Of a stretch of DNA of 33,506 nucleotides, positions 7,948 through 15,175 are shown in pieces (the first letter of the stretch is position 1; each line of letters begins with the position of its first letter). The notes under the pieces were generated by a model. The model had not been told where the DNA came from. It ran no database searches and worked only from the letters and a program-made list of their open reading frames with translations. Source of the DNA: an uncultured Roseburia sp. (GTDB lineage Bacteria > Bacillota > Clostridia > Lachnospirales > Lachnospiraceae); assembly GCA_930989305.1 (NCBI GenBank), contig CAKNLF010000017.1, positions 1 to 33,506 of the forward strand. Direction: 5' to 3'. The position numbers and the translations under genes were made by a program.

Positions 7948-9021
7948 TCAGTCTCCGAAACTGATCCCGATTTCTTTTGCTTCTTCTATGATCTGTGAAT
8001 CCGGTTCTACCATTTTCAGTTTGCCGGCCACATCTTTTAACGGCACTTTCTGTGTCTTGCCGTTGACCATTCCTACCATATACCCATAATCATCCGCCAG
8101 AATCAATTTAGCTGCCGCTGCTCCCAGCTGTGTACATAATACTCTGTCATAAGGGCAGGGACTGCCGCCTCTTTGCATATGTCCGGGTACGGTTACGCGT
8201 ACTTCGTTGCCCAGCCGTTCTCCAAGCCGAGCTGCCAGCTCATAAGAAACGGAGGGATACTTGCTCTTTTTCTGTTTTTCTTTATATTCCTTTTTAGAAA
8301 GTTTTGCGTCTTCCTGAGAAATGGCCCCCTCAGCCACCGCCAGAATGGTAAATCCTTTGCCTGCCTGGCTTCTTTTTTCGATGGCTTCTATAACCTTGTC
8401 CAAATTATATGGAATCTCAGGAATCAGGATAATATCCGCTCCCCCGGCAATTCCCGCGTATAATGTCAGCCATCCCACTTTATGTCCCATAACTTCTACA
8501 ATAAAGATACGATTGTGGGACGCCGCTGTGGTATGAATACAGTCAATAGCATCTGTCGCGATATTGATGGCGCTCTGGAATCCGAAGGTTACGTCTGTTC
8601 CGTAAATATCATTGTCTATGGTTTTTGGCAGATGAATCACATTCAGACCTTCTTCCCGCAGAAGGTTTGCTGTTTTCTGTGTTCCGTTTCCTCCCAGGAT
8701 CACCAGACAGTCCAGGTTCAGCTTATGATACGTATGTTTCATAGCTTCCACTTTATCCAGACCGTTGGCATCCGGCACACGCATCTGTTTAAAAGGCTGA
8801 CGGGAAGTACCCAGAATAGTTCCTCCTTTTGTCAGTATCCCGGAAAAATCCGCAGCTGTAAGCAAACGATAGTTTCCGTAGATCAAACCTTTGTATCCGT
8901 CAAAAAATCCATATACTTCCAGGTCTTTCAGATTGTTGCTCAATCCCTTTACCACACCTCTCATTGCAGCGTTCAAAGCCTGGCAGTCTCCCCCGCTGGT
9001 CAGCATTCCGATTCTTTTCAT
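7948..9021 (-). CDS. 6-phosphofructokinase family protein (phosphoryl donor uncertain)
   Basis: This 357-residue enzyme should phosphorylate fructose 6-phosphate to fructose 1,6-bisphosphate. N-terminal GMLTSGGDCQALNAAMRG replaces the usual GGDAPGMNA. GGTILGTSR, PKTIDND (132-138), GTDVTFGFQSA, EVMGHKVGWL and VTVPGHMQRGG are all recognisable. The donor-selecting positions are unusual: G110-G111-N112-G113-T114 keeps the Gly linked with ATP use, the normally acidic residue before it is Asn (AAC codon seen), and Lys133 replaces the Gly of ATP enzymes, as in pyrophosphate-dependent forms. Gly plus Lys is known in some ATP-dependent actinobacterial members, so ATP is a fair guess but not certain. 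GGGAGG precedes the start, and a strong promoter lies at 9068-9096. dnaX follows 28 bp later. Confidence 0.88.
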   Translation of the reverse strand: MKRIGMLTSGGDCQALNAAMRGVVKGLSNNLKDLEVYGFFDGYKGLIYGNYRLLTAADFSGILTKGGTILGTSRQPFKQMRVPDANGLDKVEAMKHTYHKLNLDCLVILGGNGTQKTANLLREEGLNVIHLPKTIDNDIYGTDVTFGFQSAINIATDAIDCIHTTAASHNRIFIVEVMGHKVGWLTLYAGIAGGADIILIPEIPYNLDKVIEAIEKRSQAGKGFTILAVAEGAISQEDAKLSKKEYKEKQKKSKYPSVSYELAARLGERLGNEVRVTVPGHMQRGGSPCPYDRVLCTQLGAAAAKLILADDYGYMVGMVNGKTQKVPLKDVAGKLKMVEPDSQIIEEAKEIGISFGD

Positions 9022-9067
9022 GAAATATGCCCTCCCATTCCTGTAATTTCAAAATTGAACTGTAGAT

Positions 9068-9096
9068 ATTATAGTCTATTTTTTTCTCTAAAACAA
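9068..9096 (-). promoter_or_regulatory. Promoter of the phosphofructokinase gene
   Basis: On the minus strand TTGTTT (9096-9091) and TATAAT (9073-9068) are separated by 17 bp. The -10 is a perfect consensus, 46 bp before the start codon. The dnaX operon downstream may be partly read from here. Confidence 0.65.
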
Positions 9097-9182
9097 GAAA
9101 AAGCGGCAGTTCCTTTTTCATCCTCCCAAACGTGTTCCTCAGGATCCGGACAACAAATACCGGGAAATCTGTCATTAAAATA

Positions 9183-9211
9183 TTGACTGCTGTAGTGATT
9201 GCTTTTATAAT
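9183..9211 (+). promoter_or_regulatory. Promoter of tRNA-Ser
   Basis: TTGACT (9183-9188) and TATAAT (9206-9211) are separated by exactly 17 bp. Transcription would start about 12 bases before the mature tRNA end. Confidence 0.75.
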
Positions 9212-9229
9212 GATGAAGATATGATAAAA

Positions 9230-9318
9230 GCAGGAGTACCCAAGTGGCTGAAGGGTCTGGCTTCGAACACCAGTAGGCCGGCAGTACCGGCGCAAGGGTT
9301 CAAATCCCTTCTCCTGCG
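9230..9318 (+). tRNA. tRNA-Ser (anticodon CGA)
   Basis: The 89-nt gene folds as a class II tRNA. The acceptor stem GCAGGAG pairs with CTCCTGC, the discriminator base is G (usual for serine), and the D arm is CCC...GGG. The anticodon loop TTCGAAC gives CGA, reading UCG. The long variable arm GCCGG/CCGGC is typical of serine tRNAs, and the T arm is AAGGG-TTCAAAT-CCCTT. The last pair of the anticodon stem (C31-A39) does not match. CCA is not encoded. It has its own promoter and terminator and stands alone. Confidence 0.93.
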
Positions 9319-9321
9319 CTG

Positions 9322-9348
9322 AAAAAGCCCGCATTTTGCGGGCTTTTT
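9322..9348 (+). terminator. Bidirectional terminator between tRNA-Ser and the zinc-ribbon gene
   Basis: AAAAAGCCCGC and GCGGGCTTTTT form an 11-bp stem with a five-base loop. T runs on both strands mean it can stop the tRNA-Ser transcript on the plus strand and the zinc-ribbon gene on the minus strand. Confidence 0.9.
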
Positions 9349-9372
9349 GTTTTGCTCATATATTTGTTTTTC

Positions 9373-11322
9373 TCACAGCGAGGCTCGCCTTTTGCATACC
9401 GGACATCCCCGTTTCTTTTGCGTACGGCTGTATACGCTGGCTTTCCACCGATGGCCTTCCCTGCAGATCCAGCCGACGGATCTGCGGGTATTGTACAAAA
9501 CATCATGGGGCTGCAGAGTCTTGTTTTCTTCATAATCCCATTCTCTTACCAGTTCCGGAAACAGAGACGCCAGAGAATTTTCTCTGCATACCCGAATCCC
9601 TGCGCAGTATGGACACCCCTTGCCGGATACCTCATGATCGATCCTGCGCCGCCATTGATGATCCGGATACCTGATACACCGCCACCAGACCTTTTTATCA
9701 GATCCATAGGAAACCGTATGGGGATCCAGACCCTCATTTTTCTCATAATCCCATCGTTTCGCCGCTTCCGGGCAGACTTCGACAAGGCTTTTTCCTTCCC
9801 TTACGTACCTGCTTCGACAGATGGGACATTTGCCTCCCTCAGCTCTGCTGCGTATTTCCGCCAGCCATTCATGCCCTCTTTTGCATTTCCACCAGACTTT
9901 TTTATTGGATTTTGGCCGGAAATCCGATGGTCCCAGACGTCCGTTCTTTTCATAATTCCATTCTTCTGCCAGCTGTGGATAAAGGTCCGCCATATTCTGT
10001 CCCGGCAGGGGATACCGCCCTGCGCAATATGGACATCCTCTTTTCAGGATGCTTCGATTGGAGATCCTGGCCTGCCAGGAATGTCCCTTTTCGCATTTCC
10101 ACCAGACATATGCCTGACCGGCAGGTGCAGTCTCCCACGGAGAGCTGTTGTTTTTGTCCCAGTCCCACTGTTCCGCCAGTTTCGGATATTTCGCCGCCAG
10201 ACTGGTCTCCCGCAGGATACGCCGTCCGCTGCAGTATGGACATTTTCCGCTCCTGACCATTTCTTTAACGCTTCGTTCCCAGATATGACCCCTCTCACAT
10301 TTCCACAGGACTACAAGTCCCGAATGGCAGGATACATCCGCCGGTGTCTTTCCGCTTTTTTTGTCCTCCAGCCACATCCGGGCCACTCCGGGATTTACTA
10401 CAGATAATCTGTTTGCATTGCTGACCCGGTGGCAGGAGCAGAAAGGACAGCCGTCCCGCCGTCCGGTTCTTTTATTGGGCGTTGCTTTCCATACATGGCC
10501 TTTTGCGCACTGCCACGTATACAAATCTCCGGAACCATATTCCACCATTTCCGGAGTGATCGGCCAGTTTGCCTCTTTATGCCATTCCTTCGCCAACTCG
10601 AGATACTTTGCGGCAATGCTATTTTTCTTTCTGCCTTCTACCAGCAAAGTTCGGATATAATGGTGATCCCGCTTCACATTAATATCCACTTCCTTTTCTG
10701 CCCCGTCTTTGCCGGAATTCCGGAGCATTGTAAACAGCAGCCCGATCACCCTGTCCATATAACGATATTCATTGTCCGGCCTGCACAGAATTTCTGTTCC
10801 CTGTATCACAGCTGTCTCTTTCAGGGATCCGGCCTCCTCCCAAACAGTGAGCAATTTAATCCCCAGTCCGGTAATGTCCGCTTTTTTCCGGGCATCCAGT
10901 TCCTCCCGCTGATACAGGGTATGAAAAATCCCATTGTATTCAATTCCCGTCTTCAGCGTTGGGATCCATATATCTATTTCCCAGCCGCCGATCCGAAACC
11001 GGTTTTCACAATCCGGAAAGACTTTTTTCATATAATAATAGATTGCCTGCTCAGGAAAGGAACTTTTTCTTTGTTTCCCGCAGATAGGACAGCCCTGCAG
11101 CCGTTTTGTCCGGTTTGATATAACAGCCTTCCATTTATGTTCAGGATTAAAAGCGCATGTCCAGTATACCTTTTTCCCGCTGTAAGGATACATATCCTCA
11201 GGCTTTTCCTTATTTTTGTCATAATCCCATTCCCCTGCCACCTGTGGAAACAGGGCTTTCAGATTATATGTATCTGACAATTTCTTTCTGCCGGAATCCT
11301 GCTTTTGCAAAGACACTTTCAT
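9373..11322 (-). CDS. Multi-zinc-ribbon protein with Vsr/DUF559-like nuclease domain
   Basis: This 649-residue protein has one zinc ribbon (about 22-82), a predicted restriction-endonuclease-like domain (about 88-165) and six more zinc ribbons (about 242-296, 311-364, 380-433, 449-502, 518-573, 588-643). Each ribbon repeats a PxLAxEWDYxKN lead, a W(W/Q)KC..GH.W core and a CPxC end, as in the treble-clef DUF4379 type. The nuclease-like part has D117 in EIDIWIP, E128-Y-N130-G, H134 and GIKLLTVWE, similar to Vsr or DUF559 proteins. N130 stands where related sequences often have Asp, so activity is uncertain. AAGGAG precedes the start, with a promoter at 11373-11401. It stands alone beside tRNA-Ser. 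A DNA-targeting accessory or defence role is inference. Confidence 0.8.
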   Translation of the reverse strand: MKVSLQKQDSGRKKLSDTYNLKALFPQVAGEWDYDKNKEKPEDMYPYSGKKVYWTCAFNPEHKWKAVISNRTKRLQGCPICGKQRKSSFPEQAIYYYMKKVFPDCENRFRIGGWEIDIWIPTLKTGIEYNGIFHTLYQREELDARKKADITGLGIKLLTVWEEAGSLKETAVIQGTEILCRPDNEYRYMDRVIGLLFTMLRNSGKDGAEKEVDINVKRDHHYIRTLLVEGRKKNSIAAKYLELAKEWHKEANWPITPEMVEYGSGDLYTWQCAKGHVWKATPNKRTGRRDGCPFCSCHRVSNANRLSVVNPGVARMWLEDKKSGKTPADVSCHSGLVVLWKCERGHIWERSVKEMVRSGKCPYCSGRRILRETSLAAKYPKLAEQWDWDKNNSSPWETAPAGQAYVWWKCEKGHSWQARISNRSILKRGCPYCAGRYPLPGQNMADLYPQLAEEWNYEKNGRLGPSDFRPKSNKKVWWKCKRGHEWLAEIRSRAEGGKCPICRSRYVREGKSLVEVCPEAAKRWDYEKNEGLDPHTVSYGSDKKVWWRCIRYPDHQWRRRIDHEVSGKGCPYCAGIRVCRENSLASLFPELVREWDYEENKTLQPHDVLYNTRRSVGWICREGHRWKASVYSRTQKKRGCPVCKRRASL

Positions 11323-11372
11323 GATCTGACGCTCCTTTGTTTTCTCCTCTGATTTTCCCCATCAACAGCTTT

Positions 11373-11401
11373 ATTTTACACAAAATAGTGTATTTTTGAA
11401 A
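11373..11401 (-). promoter_or_regulatory. Promoter of the zinc-ribbon gene with operator-like inverted repeat
   Basis: On the minus strand TTTCAA (11401-11396) and TAAAAT (11378-11373) are 17 bp apart. Inside the spacer and edge of the -10 lies the perfect inverted repeat TACAC-N6-GTGTA (11377-11392), a plausible repressor site. Confidence 0.5.
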
Positions 11402-11463
11402 TCTGTTTCCGATCTGTTAAGAAATGGCAGCTCTGTTAAAACCGTATCTGGGATTTCTCTTGT

Positions 11464-11511
11464 TGACGGATTTTTTTATCTGTGATAGTATCTAGTTAGT
11501 ATTAACTAACC
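11464..11511 (+). promoter_or_regulatory. Promoter and operator-like inverted repeat of the HMA gene
   Basis: TTGACG (11464-11469) and TAGTAT (11487-11492) are separated by 17 bp. Directly after the -10, over the expected transcription start, lies the inverted repeat GTTAGT-ATTA-ACTAAC (11496-11511). A repressor there would block initiation. TTAG/CTAA half-sites recall DtxR/IdeR-type metal boxes, but the spacing differs, so the regulator is unknown. Confidence 0.6.
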
Positions 11512-11531
11512 AATATTTTCAGGAGGACGCT

Positions 11532-11783
11532 ATGACAAAATACACCTTATCCATAGACGGCATGCAGTGCGGCATGTGCGAGGCCCATGTAAATGACGCA
11601 GTCAGACAGGCCTTTTCTGTAAAAAAAGTTTCTTCTTCTCACATCAAAAATCAGACGGTAATCCTGGCGGAAAATGCGCTGGATGAAGACCGGCTGAAAG
11701 ATGTGATCTGCCAGACCGGCTATACCGTAACGGAGATTTCCTGCGAACCTTATGAAAAGAAAGGCTTCTTTCACAGAAAATAA
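11532..11783 (+). CDS. Heavy-metal-associated (HMA) domain protein
   Basis: This 83-residue single-domain protein has the ferredoxin-like HMA fold. Its start is YTLSIDGMQCGMCEAHVNDAV, with metal-binding Cys13 and Cys16 in a C-x-x-C loop, and the fold closes with a helix-strand ending GYTVTEIS. The tail is basic (KKGFFHRK). Proteins like this bind Cu(I) or related soft metals and act as cytoplasmic chaperones or accessory domains of transport ATPases. No transporter or regulator gene is adjacent. AGGAGG lies five bases before the ATG, and the promoter carries an operator-like repeat, so it is probably a regulated single-gene unit. The metal cannot be told from sequence. Confidence 0.85.
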   Translation: MTKYTLSIDGMQCGMCEAHVNDAVRQAFSVKKVSSSHIKNQTVILAENALDEDRLKDVICQTGYTVTEISCEPYEKKGFFHRK

Positions 11784-12061
11784 AGCTTCCTTATTCAGCA
11801 GTTCCTGTATGTTTCCGTCGCAGCCCAAAAACACAAAATCCCTGTATATGGTTCCTTCTGCGTCAACTCTTTTACCATATTCGTGTCATTAGTTTTTGAT
11901 ATGAGAAACCCCCGGACCATATATTACCTTTTTTATTTTTGCTCATGGTTTATTAACAAAAAAATTACCATTTGTATGGGTTTTTATTTTAGAATAACCA
12001 AAATTATTTTTATATAATGAGTGCAACAAACAAATCAAACACACAAAAAGGAGACAGGAAT
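11784..12061. other. Intergenic stretch with possible gene remnant and AT-rich leader
   Basis: The first 100 bases have normal coding-like composition. Read on the minus strand (about 11880-11784) they give a protein-like segment containing RDFVFLGCDGNIQELL without a start or good downstream continuation, possibly a decayed gene. The rest (about 11890-12040) is very AT-rich and holds a TATAAT (12012-12017) that may serve the methyltransferase gene. I see no clear hairpin terminator after the HMA gene. Confidence 0.4.
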
Positions 12062-13078
12062 ATGAAACGTGATATGATGAAATGGGTTGATGACATTCTC
12101 GCGGCAGAGCAAAAAAAAGGCTTTCTGGTTCTTTCTTTCCCTGCTATCCAGAAAATGGGCATCACTGTAAAAGAACTGATCGCATCCAGTGATCTGCAGG
12201 CACAGGCTATGAAAATTGTTGCGGACTCCACTCCGGAAGCTGCAGCAGCAGTAAGTATGATGGACCTTTCTCTGGAAGCGGAAGCTTTTGGCTCTACCGT
12301 ACATTTTTCTGATGATGAAGTTCCTACTGTAACAGGAAGCATTGTAAATTCCGAAGAAGACGCAGAAGCTTTAAAAGTACCGGAAATCGGTGCGGGACGT
12401 ACACAGATTTACATTGACGCCATCGAAAAATCTGTAAAACTGATCGAAGACAGACCGGTATTTGCCGGAGTCATCGGACCATTCTCTCTCGCAGGAAGAT
12501 TAATGGACGTATCCGAAGCCATGATCTACTGCTATGACGAACCGGATATGGTACATACCGTACTGGAAAAAGTTTCCGATTTCCTGATCAAATATATCAA
12601 CGCATACAAAGCAGTAGGCGCAAACGGCGTGCTCATGGCTGAACCGCTGGCAGGACTTCTTTCTCCGGCACTGGAAGAGGAATTCTCCTGTGACTATGTG
12701 AAGAAAATCGTAGCTGCTACTCAGACAGATGATTTCCTCATCGGATATCATAACTGCGGTAACTGCACGATCCAGCAGATCAACTCTATTGTTGAAAACG
12801 GATGCCGTATGCTCCATTTCGGAAACGCCATCGATATGAGCGAAATGATGCCAAAAATTCCGAAAAATATTATCGCAATGGGAAATATCGATCCGGCCGG
12901 CCAGTTCCGCAACGGTACACCGGAATCTGTAAAAACCGCTACAAAAGAGCTTCTCGAAAAATGCGGTTCTTACAAAAACTTTGTTATTTCTTCAGGCTGC
13001 GATATCCCGCCGCTTTCAAGCTGGGATAATATCCAGGCATTCTTTGACGGTATCAATGAATACTATGCTGGCAAATAA
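12062..13078 (+). CDS. MtaA/UroD-family corrinoid methyltransferase-like protein
   Basis: I chose the ATG at 12062 because GGAG lies eight bases before it; an in-frame ATG at 12017 has no ribosome site. The 338-residue product belongs to the uroporphyrinogen decarboxylase/MtaA superfamily: a TIM barrel with AGVIGPFSLAG, GVLMAEPLAGLLSP and IAMGNIDPAGQF. The zinc site of the methyltransferase branch is present: H230-N-C232 (GYHNC) and C313 (SSGCDIPP). These ligands bind and activate a thiol, usually coenzyme M or homocysteine, while a corrinoid protein gives the methyl group. True UroD lacks this site, so haem synthesis is unlikely. No corrinoid protein or partner methyltransferase is visible nearby. 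It converges with the PhlG-like gene. Codon use suggests high expression. Confidence 0.82.
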   Translation: MKRDMMKWVDDILAAEQKKGFLVLSFPAIQKMGITVKELIASSDLQAQAMKIVADSTPEAAAAVSMMDLSLEAEAFGSTVHFSDDEVPTVTGSIVNSEEDAEALKVPEIGAGRTQIYIDAIEKSVKLIEDRPVFAGVIGPFSLAGRLMDVSEAMIYCYDEPDMVHTVLEKVSDFLIKYINAYKAVGANGVLMAEPLAGLLSPALEEEFSCDYVKKIVAATQTDDFLIGYHNCGNCTIQQINSIVENGCRMLHFGNAIDMSEMMPKIPKNIIAMGNIDPAGQFRNGTPESVKTATKELLEKCGSYKNFVISSGCDIPPLSSWDNIQAFFDGINEYYAGK

Positions 13079-13111
13079 TCAAAGCTGAACAAAACAAATC
13101 ATAGACTATCC

Positions 13112-13157
13112 AAAAAGCACCGGGTACAAACTCCTGTATTTTGTCCCCGGTGCTTTT
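13112..13157 (+). terminator. Terminator of the methyltransferase gene
   Basis: AAAAGCACCGGG and CCCGGTGCTTTT form a 12-bp stem, with ACAAA/TTTGT able to extend pairing into the loop. It ends in a T run and lies 33 bp after the stop codon. Confidence 0.85.
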
Positions 13158-13190
13158 CTATTCCTCTGTTTTTCAGCGAAAAATACAGTT

Positions 13191-13232
13191 ACAGCCTGAC
13201 CTTGGACTAGCAAAGGCCAGGCTGTATTTTTT
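13191..13232 (+). terminator. Second hairpin between convergent genes
   Basis: ACAGCCTG and CAGGCTGT pair, with CCTT/AAGG inside, followed on the plus strand by ATTTTTT. It lies just after the end of the minus-strand PhlG-like gene. A weaker T run (CTGTATTTTT) follows on the minus strand, so it may act in both directions. Confidence 0.65.
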
Positions 13233-13249
13233 ATACCACTGAACTGATA

Positions 13250-14041
13250 TTATAATACATCTTTTTCCTCTTCGTATACTTTCGGAAGAATTGCCGCAAG
13301 ATTAGTGAATTCTTTAATATTATGAGCGAACAATCCTTTTGGCATAATATCCGGGATACGTACGCCTTCCGGAAGGGCTTTCACGATCTTGCCATCCTCC
13401 CATCTGAATCCGATCCAGAATCTGGATTCAAAAAGAACACCGTCTTTGTAAGGATGCCATTTGTGTGTCATGGCTGCCGCGCAGGAACTCTCCCCGATTG
13501 CGCACACCATAGAGGAACAATTTTCTGTTCCAATGAGGCTGGGATCATATCCGAAATCCTTGGGGTTTTTAAAGCAGAGTTTTAAAAATTCAGGACCCGG
13601 TCCCACATCTTCCATAATATAATGGTTTACATTCCATGTTTTTTCATTCATGGGCACATTCGGGTCGCACACATAGTCCACTCTGTCAGCTCTTGCAAAA
13701 TAATGGTCTTCCGGATCCCAGATCTTGTAACGCAGATCTGAACCTACGGAATGCCACGGGAACCACCAGTCAAGCATTTCGCTTGTTACGCCTGGCATAT
13801 ATGTAGTATTACATACAAATCCGGTTCCGTCTTCTCTTACACCATATCCGCATGTGCAGAAACCTTCATAGTCACCTGCAAGGAAACGATTTTTATCATC
13901 AATACTCATACCTGTTTCCGGAGCCGCCGGGCCTGCATTTAAGATATCAATTTTTTCCTTTGGGATCTCGGCCAAAGGCTGCTCAAAATATTTGTAATAT
14001 GAGAGTCTTTTTTCTTCTTCTGATACGCCTACTTTTTTCAT
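13250..14041 (-). CDS. PhlG-like (DAPG hydrolase family) protein
   Basis: This 263-residue protein resembles 2,4-diacetylphloroglucinol hydrolase PhlG, which cleaves a carbon-carbon bond in acylated phloroglucinols with a zinc ion. Matching segments are YMPGVTSEMLDWWFPWHSV, RYKIWDPEDHY, NHYIMEDVGPGPE, THKWHPYKDGVLFESRFWIG and, at the C-terminus, H240-N-I-K-E244-F followed by LAAILP. H-x3-E near the end agrees with two zinc ligands described for PhlG (as I recall, His270 and Glu274). No signal peptide is seen. AAAAGGAG precedes the start. The gene is divergent from a LysR regulator and convergent with the methyltransferase gene. Substrate is unknown; a plant phenol or polyketide is inference. 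Confidence 0.7.
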   Translation of the reverse strand: MKKVGVSEEEKRLSYYKYFEQPLAEIPKEKIDILNAGPAAPETGMSIDDKNRFLAGDYEGFCTCGYGVREDGTGFVCNTTYMPGVTSEMLDWWFPWHSVGSDLRYKIWDPEDHYFARADRVDYVCDPNVPMNEKTWNVNHYIMEDVGPGPEFLKLCFKNPKDFGYDPSLIGTENCSSMVCAIGESSCAAAMTHKWHPYKDGVLFESRFWIGFRWEDGKIVKALPEGVRIPDIMPKGLFAHNIKEFTNLAAILPKVYEEEKDVL

Positions 14042-14141
14042 TTGATCGCACTCCTTTTTATTCTTTTATTTTATATCATTTTTGTACTTATTTTAACAGA
14101 TTTCAACAAAATTTCTTTTGTATTTATTTATATAGTATTAT

Positions 14142-14196
14142 ATTTTGCAACAAAATCACAATATTTTTTTAGATATAGTCATAACTTTTATGTTAT
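14142..14196. promoter_or_regulatory. Divergent control region between PhlG-like and LysR genes
   Basis: The AT-rich gap holds ATTTTG-CAA-CAAAAT (14142-14156) and ATAAC-N6-GTTAT (14181-14196). The second has the T-N11-A form of a LysR-type site and touches a TATAAT (14194-14199) facing the lysR gene. CAACAAAAT occurs twice, at 14104 and 14148, 44 bp apart. This fits autoregulation plus control of the hydrolase gene. Confidence 0.5.
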
Positions 14197-14250
14197 AATA
14201 TAGGCACTTAAAGAATCGGAACTTTTCAAAACAATCAGGGAGGCAGCCCA

Positions 14251-15159
14251 ATGACTATTAAATCACTGGAATATTTTTTAGTTGTTGTAAAACATCTGAA
14301 CATATCCAGGGCCGCTCAGGAACTGTACATCAGCCAGCCGGCCCTAAGCAAACAAATCCGTCTTCTGGAGGAGGAACTGCAGGTGAGCCTGTTTGAAAGG
14401 AATAATCACTCTATGACGCTGACTCATGCCGGGGAAGTACTTGTTACAGAAGCCAACGAACTTTTTCTGAAACATTCCCAGCTCATTGAAAGAGTACGAG
14501 CCGCAGCTCAGCCAGTTTCCAATACTCTCCAGATTCATCACATGCTTGGAGCGCTGAACACTCAGATACCGGAATGGATCCTGGCATTTCAAGAGCAGAA
14601 TCCGGATCTTTCCATTCAGCTTACCAAAAGCACCCCCAGCAGGATTTTTTCCGATCTGCTGAGCAGCAAGATACAGGCAGGACTTCTGCTTTCCGCTACT
14701 ACCACCTGTCCCCAGCCCCTTCAGACCCGTGTCATTCATACAGATGTGCTGACGCTGGCGGTTTCCAAACATCATCCTCTGGCTGGCAGGCACAGGATTT
14801 CTTTTTCGGAGATTTCCAACGAAACTCTGCTGCTGTTAGAATCCCAGGACGCTCCTTTTCAGCATTCTCTGCTGCCTTTTTTTCTGCATCTGAACAGCGG
14901 CCAAAACCACATTAAGATCCATTATCTGAAAGATATGGAAACAATCGTCGCTATGGTACGATCCGGAGCCGGCATTTCTTTTATCGCAAAAGACTACTGC
15001 ATTGATACAGACAAACTCCACCTGATTCCTATTGCCGACGCTCTTCCTATCCGTCTCTGCGTAGCATGGAATCCCCATTACTCAGACAAAAACACGGAAC
15101 ATTTTATCCATTATATCTTTGAGCAGACCGAAAAAACACAAACAGCAGGAACGGATTAG
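14251..15159 (+). CDS. LysR family transcriptional regulator
   Basis: This 302-residue protein has the N-terminal winged helix-turn-helix of LysR regulators (FLVVVKHLNISRAAQELYISQPALSKQIRLLEEELQVSLFER), a linker helix and a two-lobed effector-binding domain (about 90-295). GGGAGG lies seven bases before the ATG. It is transcribed away from the PhlG-like gene, the usual arrangement for a LysR protein and its target, so it probably controls that gene in response to a small molecule. Its stop codon overlaps the stop codon of the convergent birA, and its last codons form half of a terminator-like hairpin. Confidence 0.93.
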   Translation: MTIKSLEYFLVVVKHLNISRAAQELYISQPALSKQIRLLEEELQVSLFERNNHSMTLTHAGEVLVTEANELFLKHSQLIERVRAAAQPVSNTLQIHHMLGALNTQIPEWILAFQEQNPDLSIQLTKSTPSRIFSDLLSSKIQAGLLLSATTTCPQPLQTRVIHTDVLTLAVSKHHPLAGRHRISFSEISNETLLLLESQDAPFQHSLLPFFLHLNSGQNHIKIHYLKDMETIVAMVRSGAGISFIAKDYCIDTDKLHLIPIADALPIRLCVAWNPHYSDKNTEHFIHYIFEQTEKTQTAGTD

Positions 15160-15175
15160 CTTCCGCTCCTGCTGT
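15142..15175 (-). terminator. Terminator hairpin spanning both stop codons of lysR and birA
   Basis: ACAGCAGGA-A-CGGA and TCCG-C-TCCTGCTGT form a long stem whose loop contains the overlapping stop codons. On the minus strand it is followed by TTTGTGTTTTTT, so it should end the sucrose/birA transcript inside lysR coding DNA. The plus-strand side has a weaker T run. Confidence 0.7.

Noticed and set aside
9230..9318. tRNA-Ser as a pseudogene because of the C31-A39 mismatch
   Set aside because: All other stems are complete, the long variable arm is intact, and a consensus promoter and terminator flank it.
9352..10407. Long plus-strand open frame (351 codons) opposite the zinc-ribbon gene
   Set aside because: It is the antisense of repeated zinc-ribbon codons, with no ribosome site or recognisable domain, while the minus strand encodes a clear repeated domain protein.
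9373..11322. Regularly spaced similar DNA segments that might suggest a CRISPR or tandem repeat
   Set aside because: The similarity is at protein level (zinc ribbons about 55-75 residues apart) and the DNA copies are diverged and in one frame.
9230..11531. Integrated element using tRNA-Ser as attachment site
   Set aside because: No integrase, no duplicated tRNA 3' end and no other mobility gene found nearby.
12062..13078. Haem biosynthesis uroporphyrinogen decarboxylase (hemE)
   Set aside because: The H-x-C...C zinc site of corrinoid-type methyltransferases is present and no haem genes are nearby.
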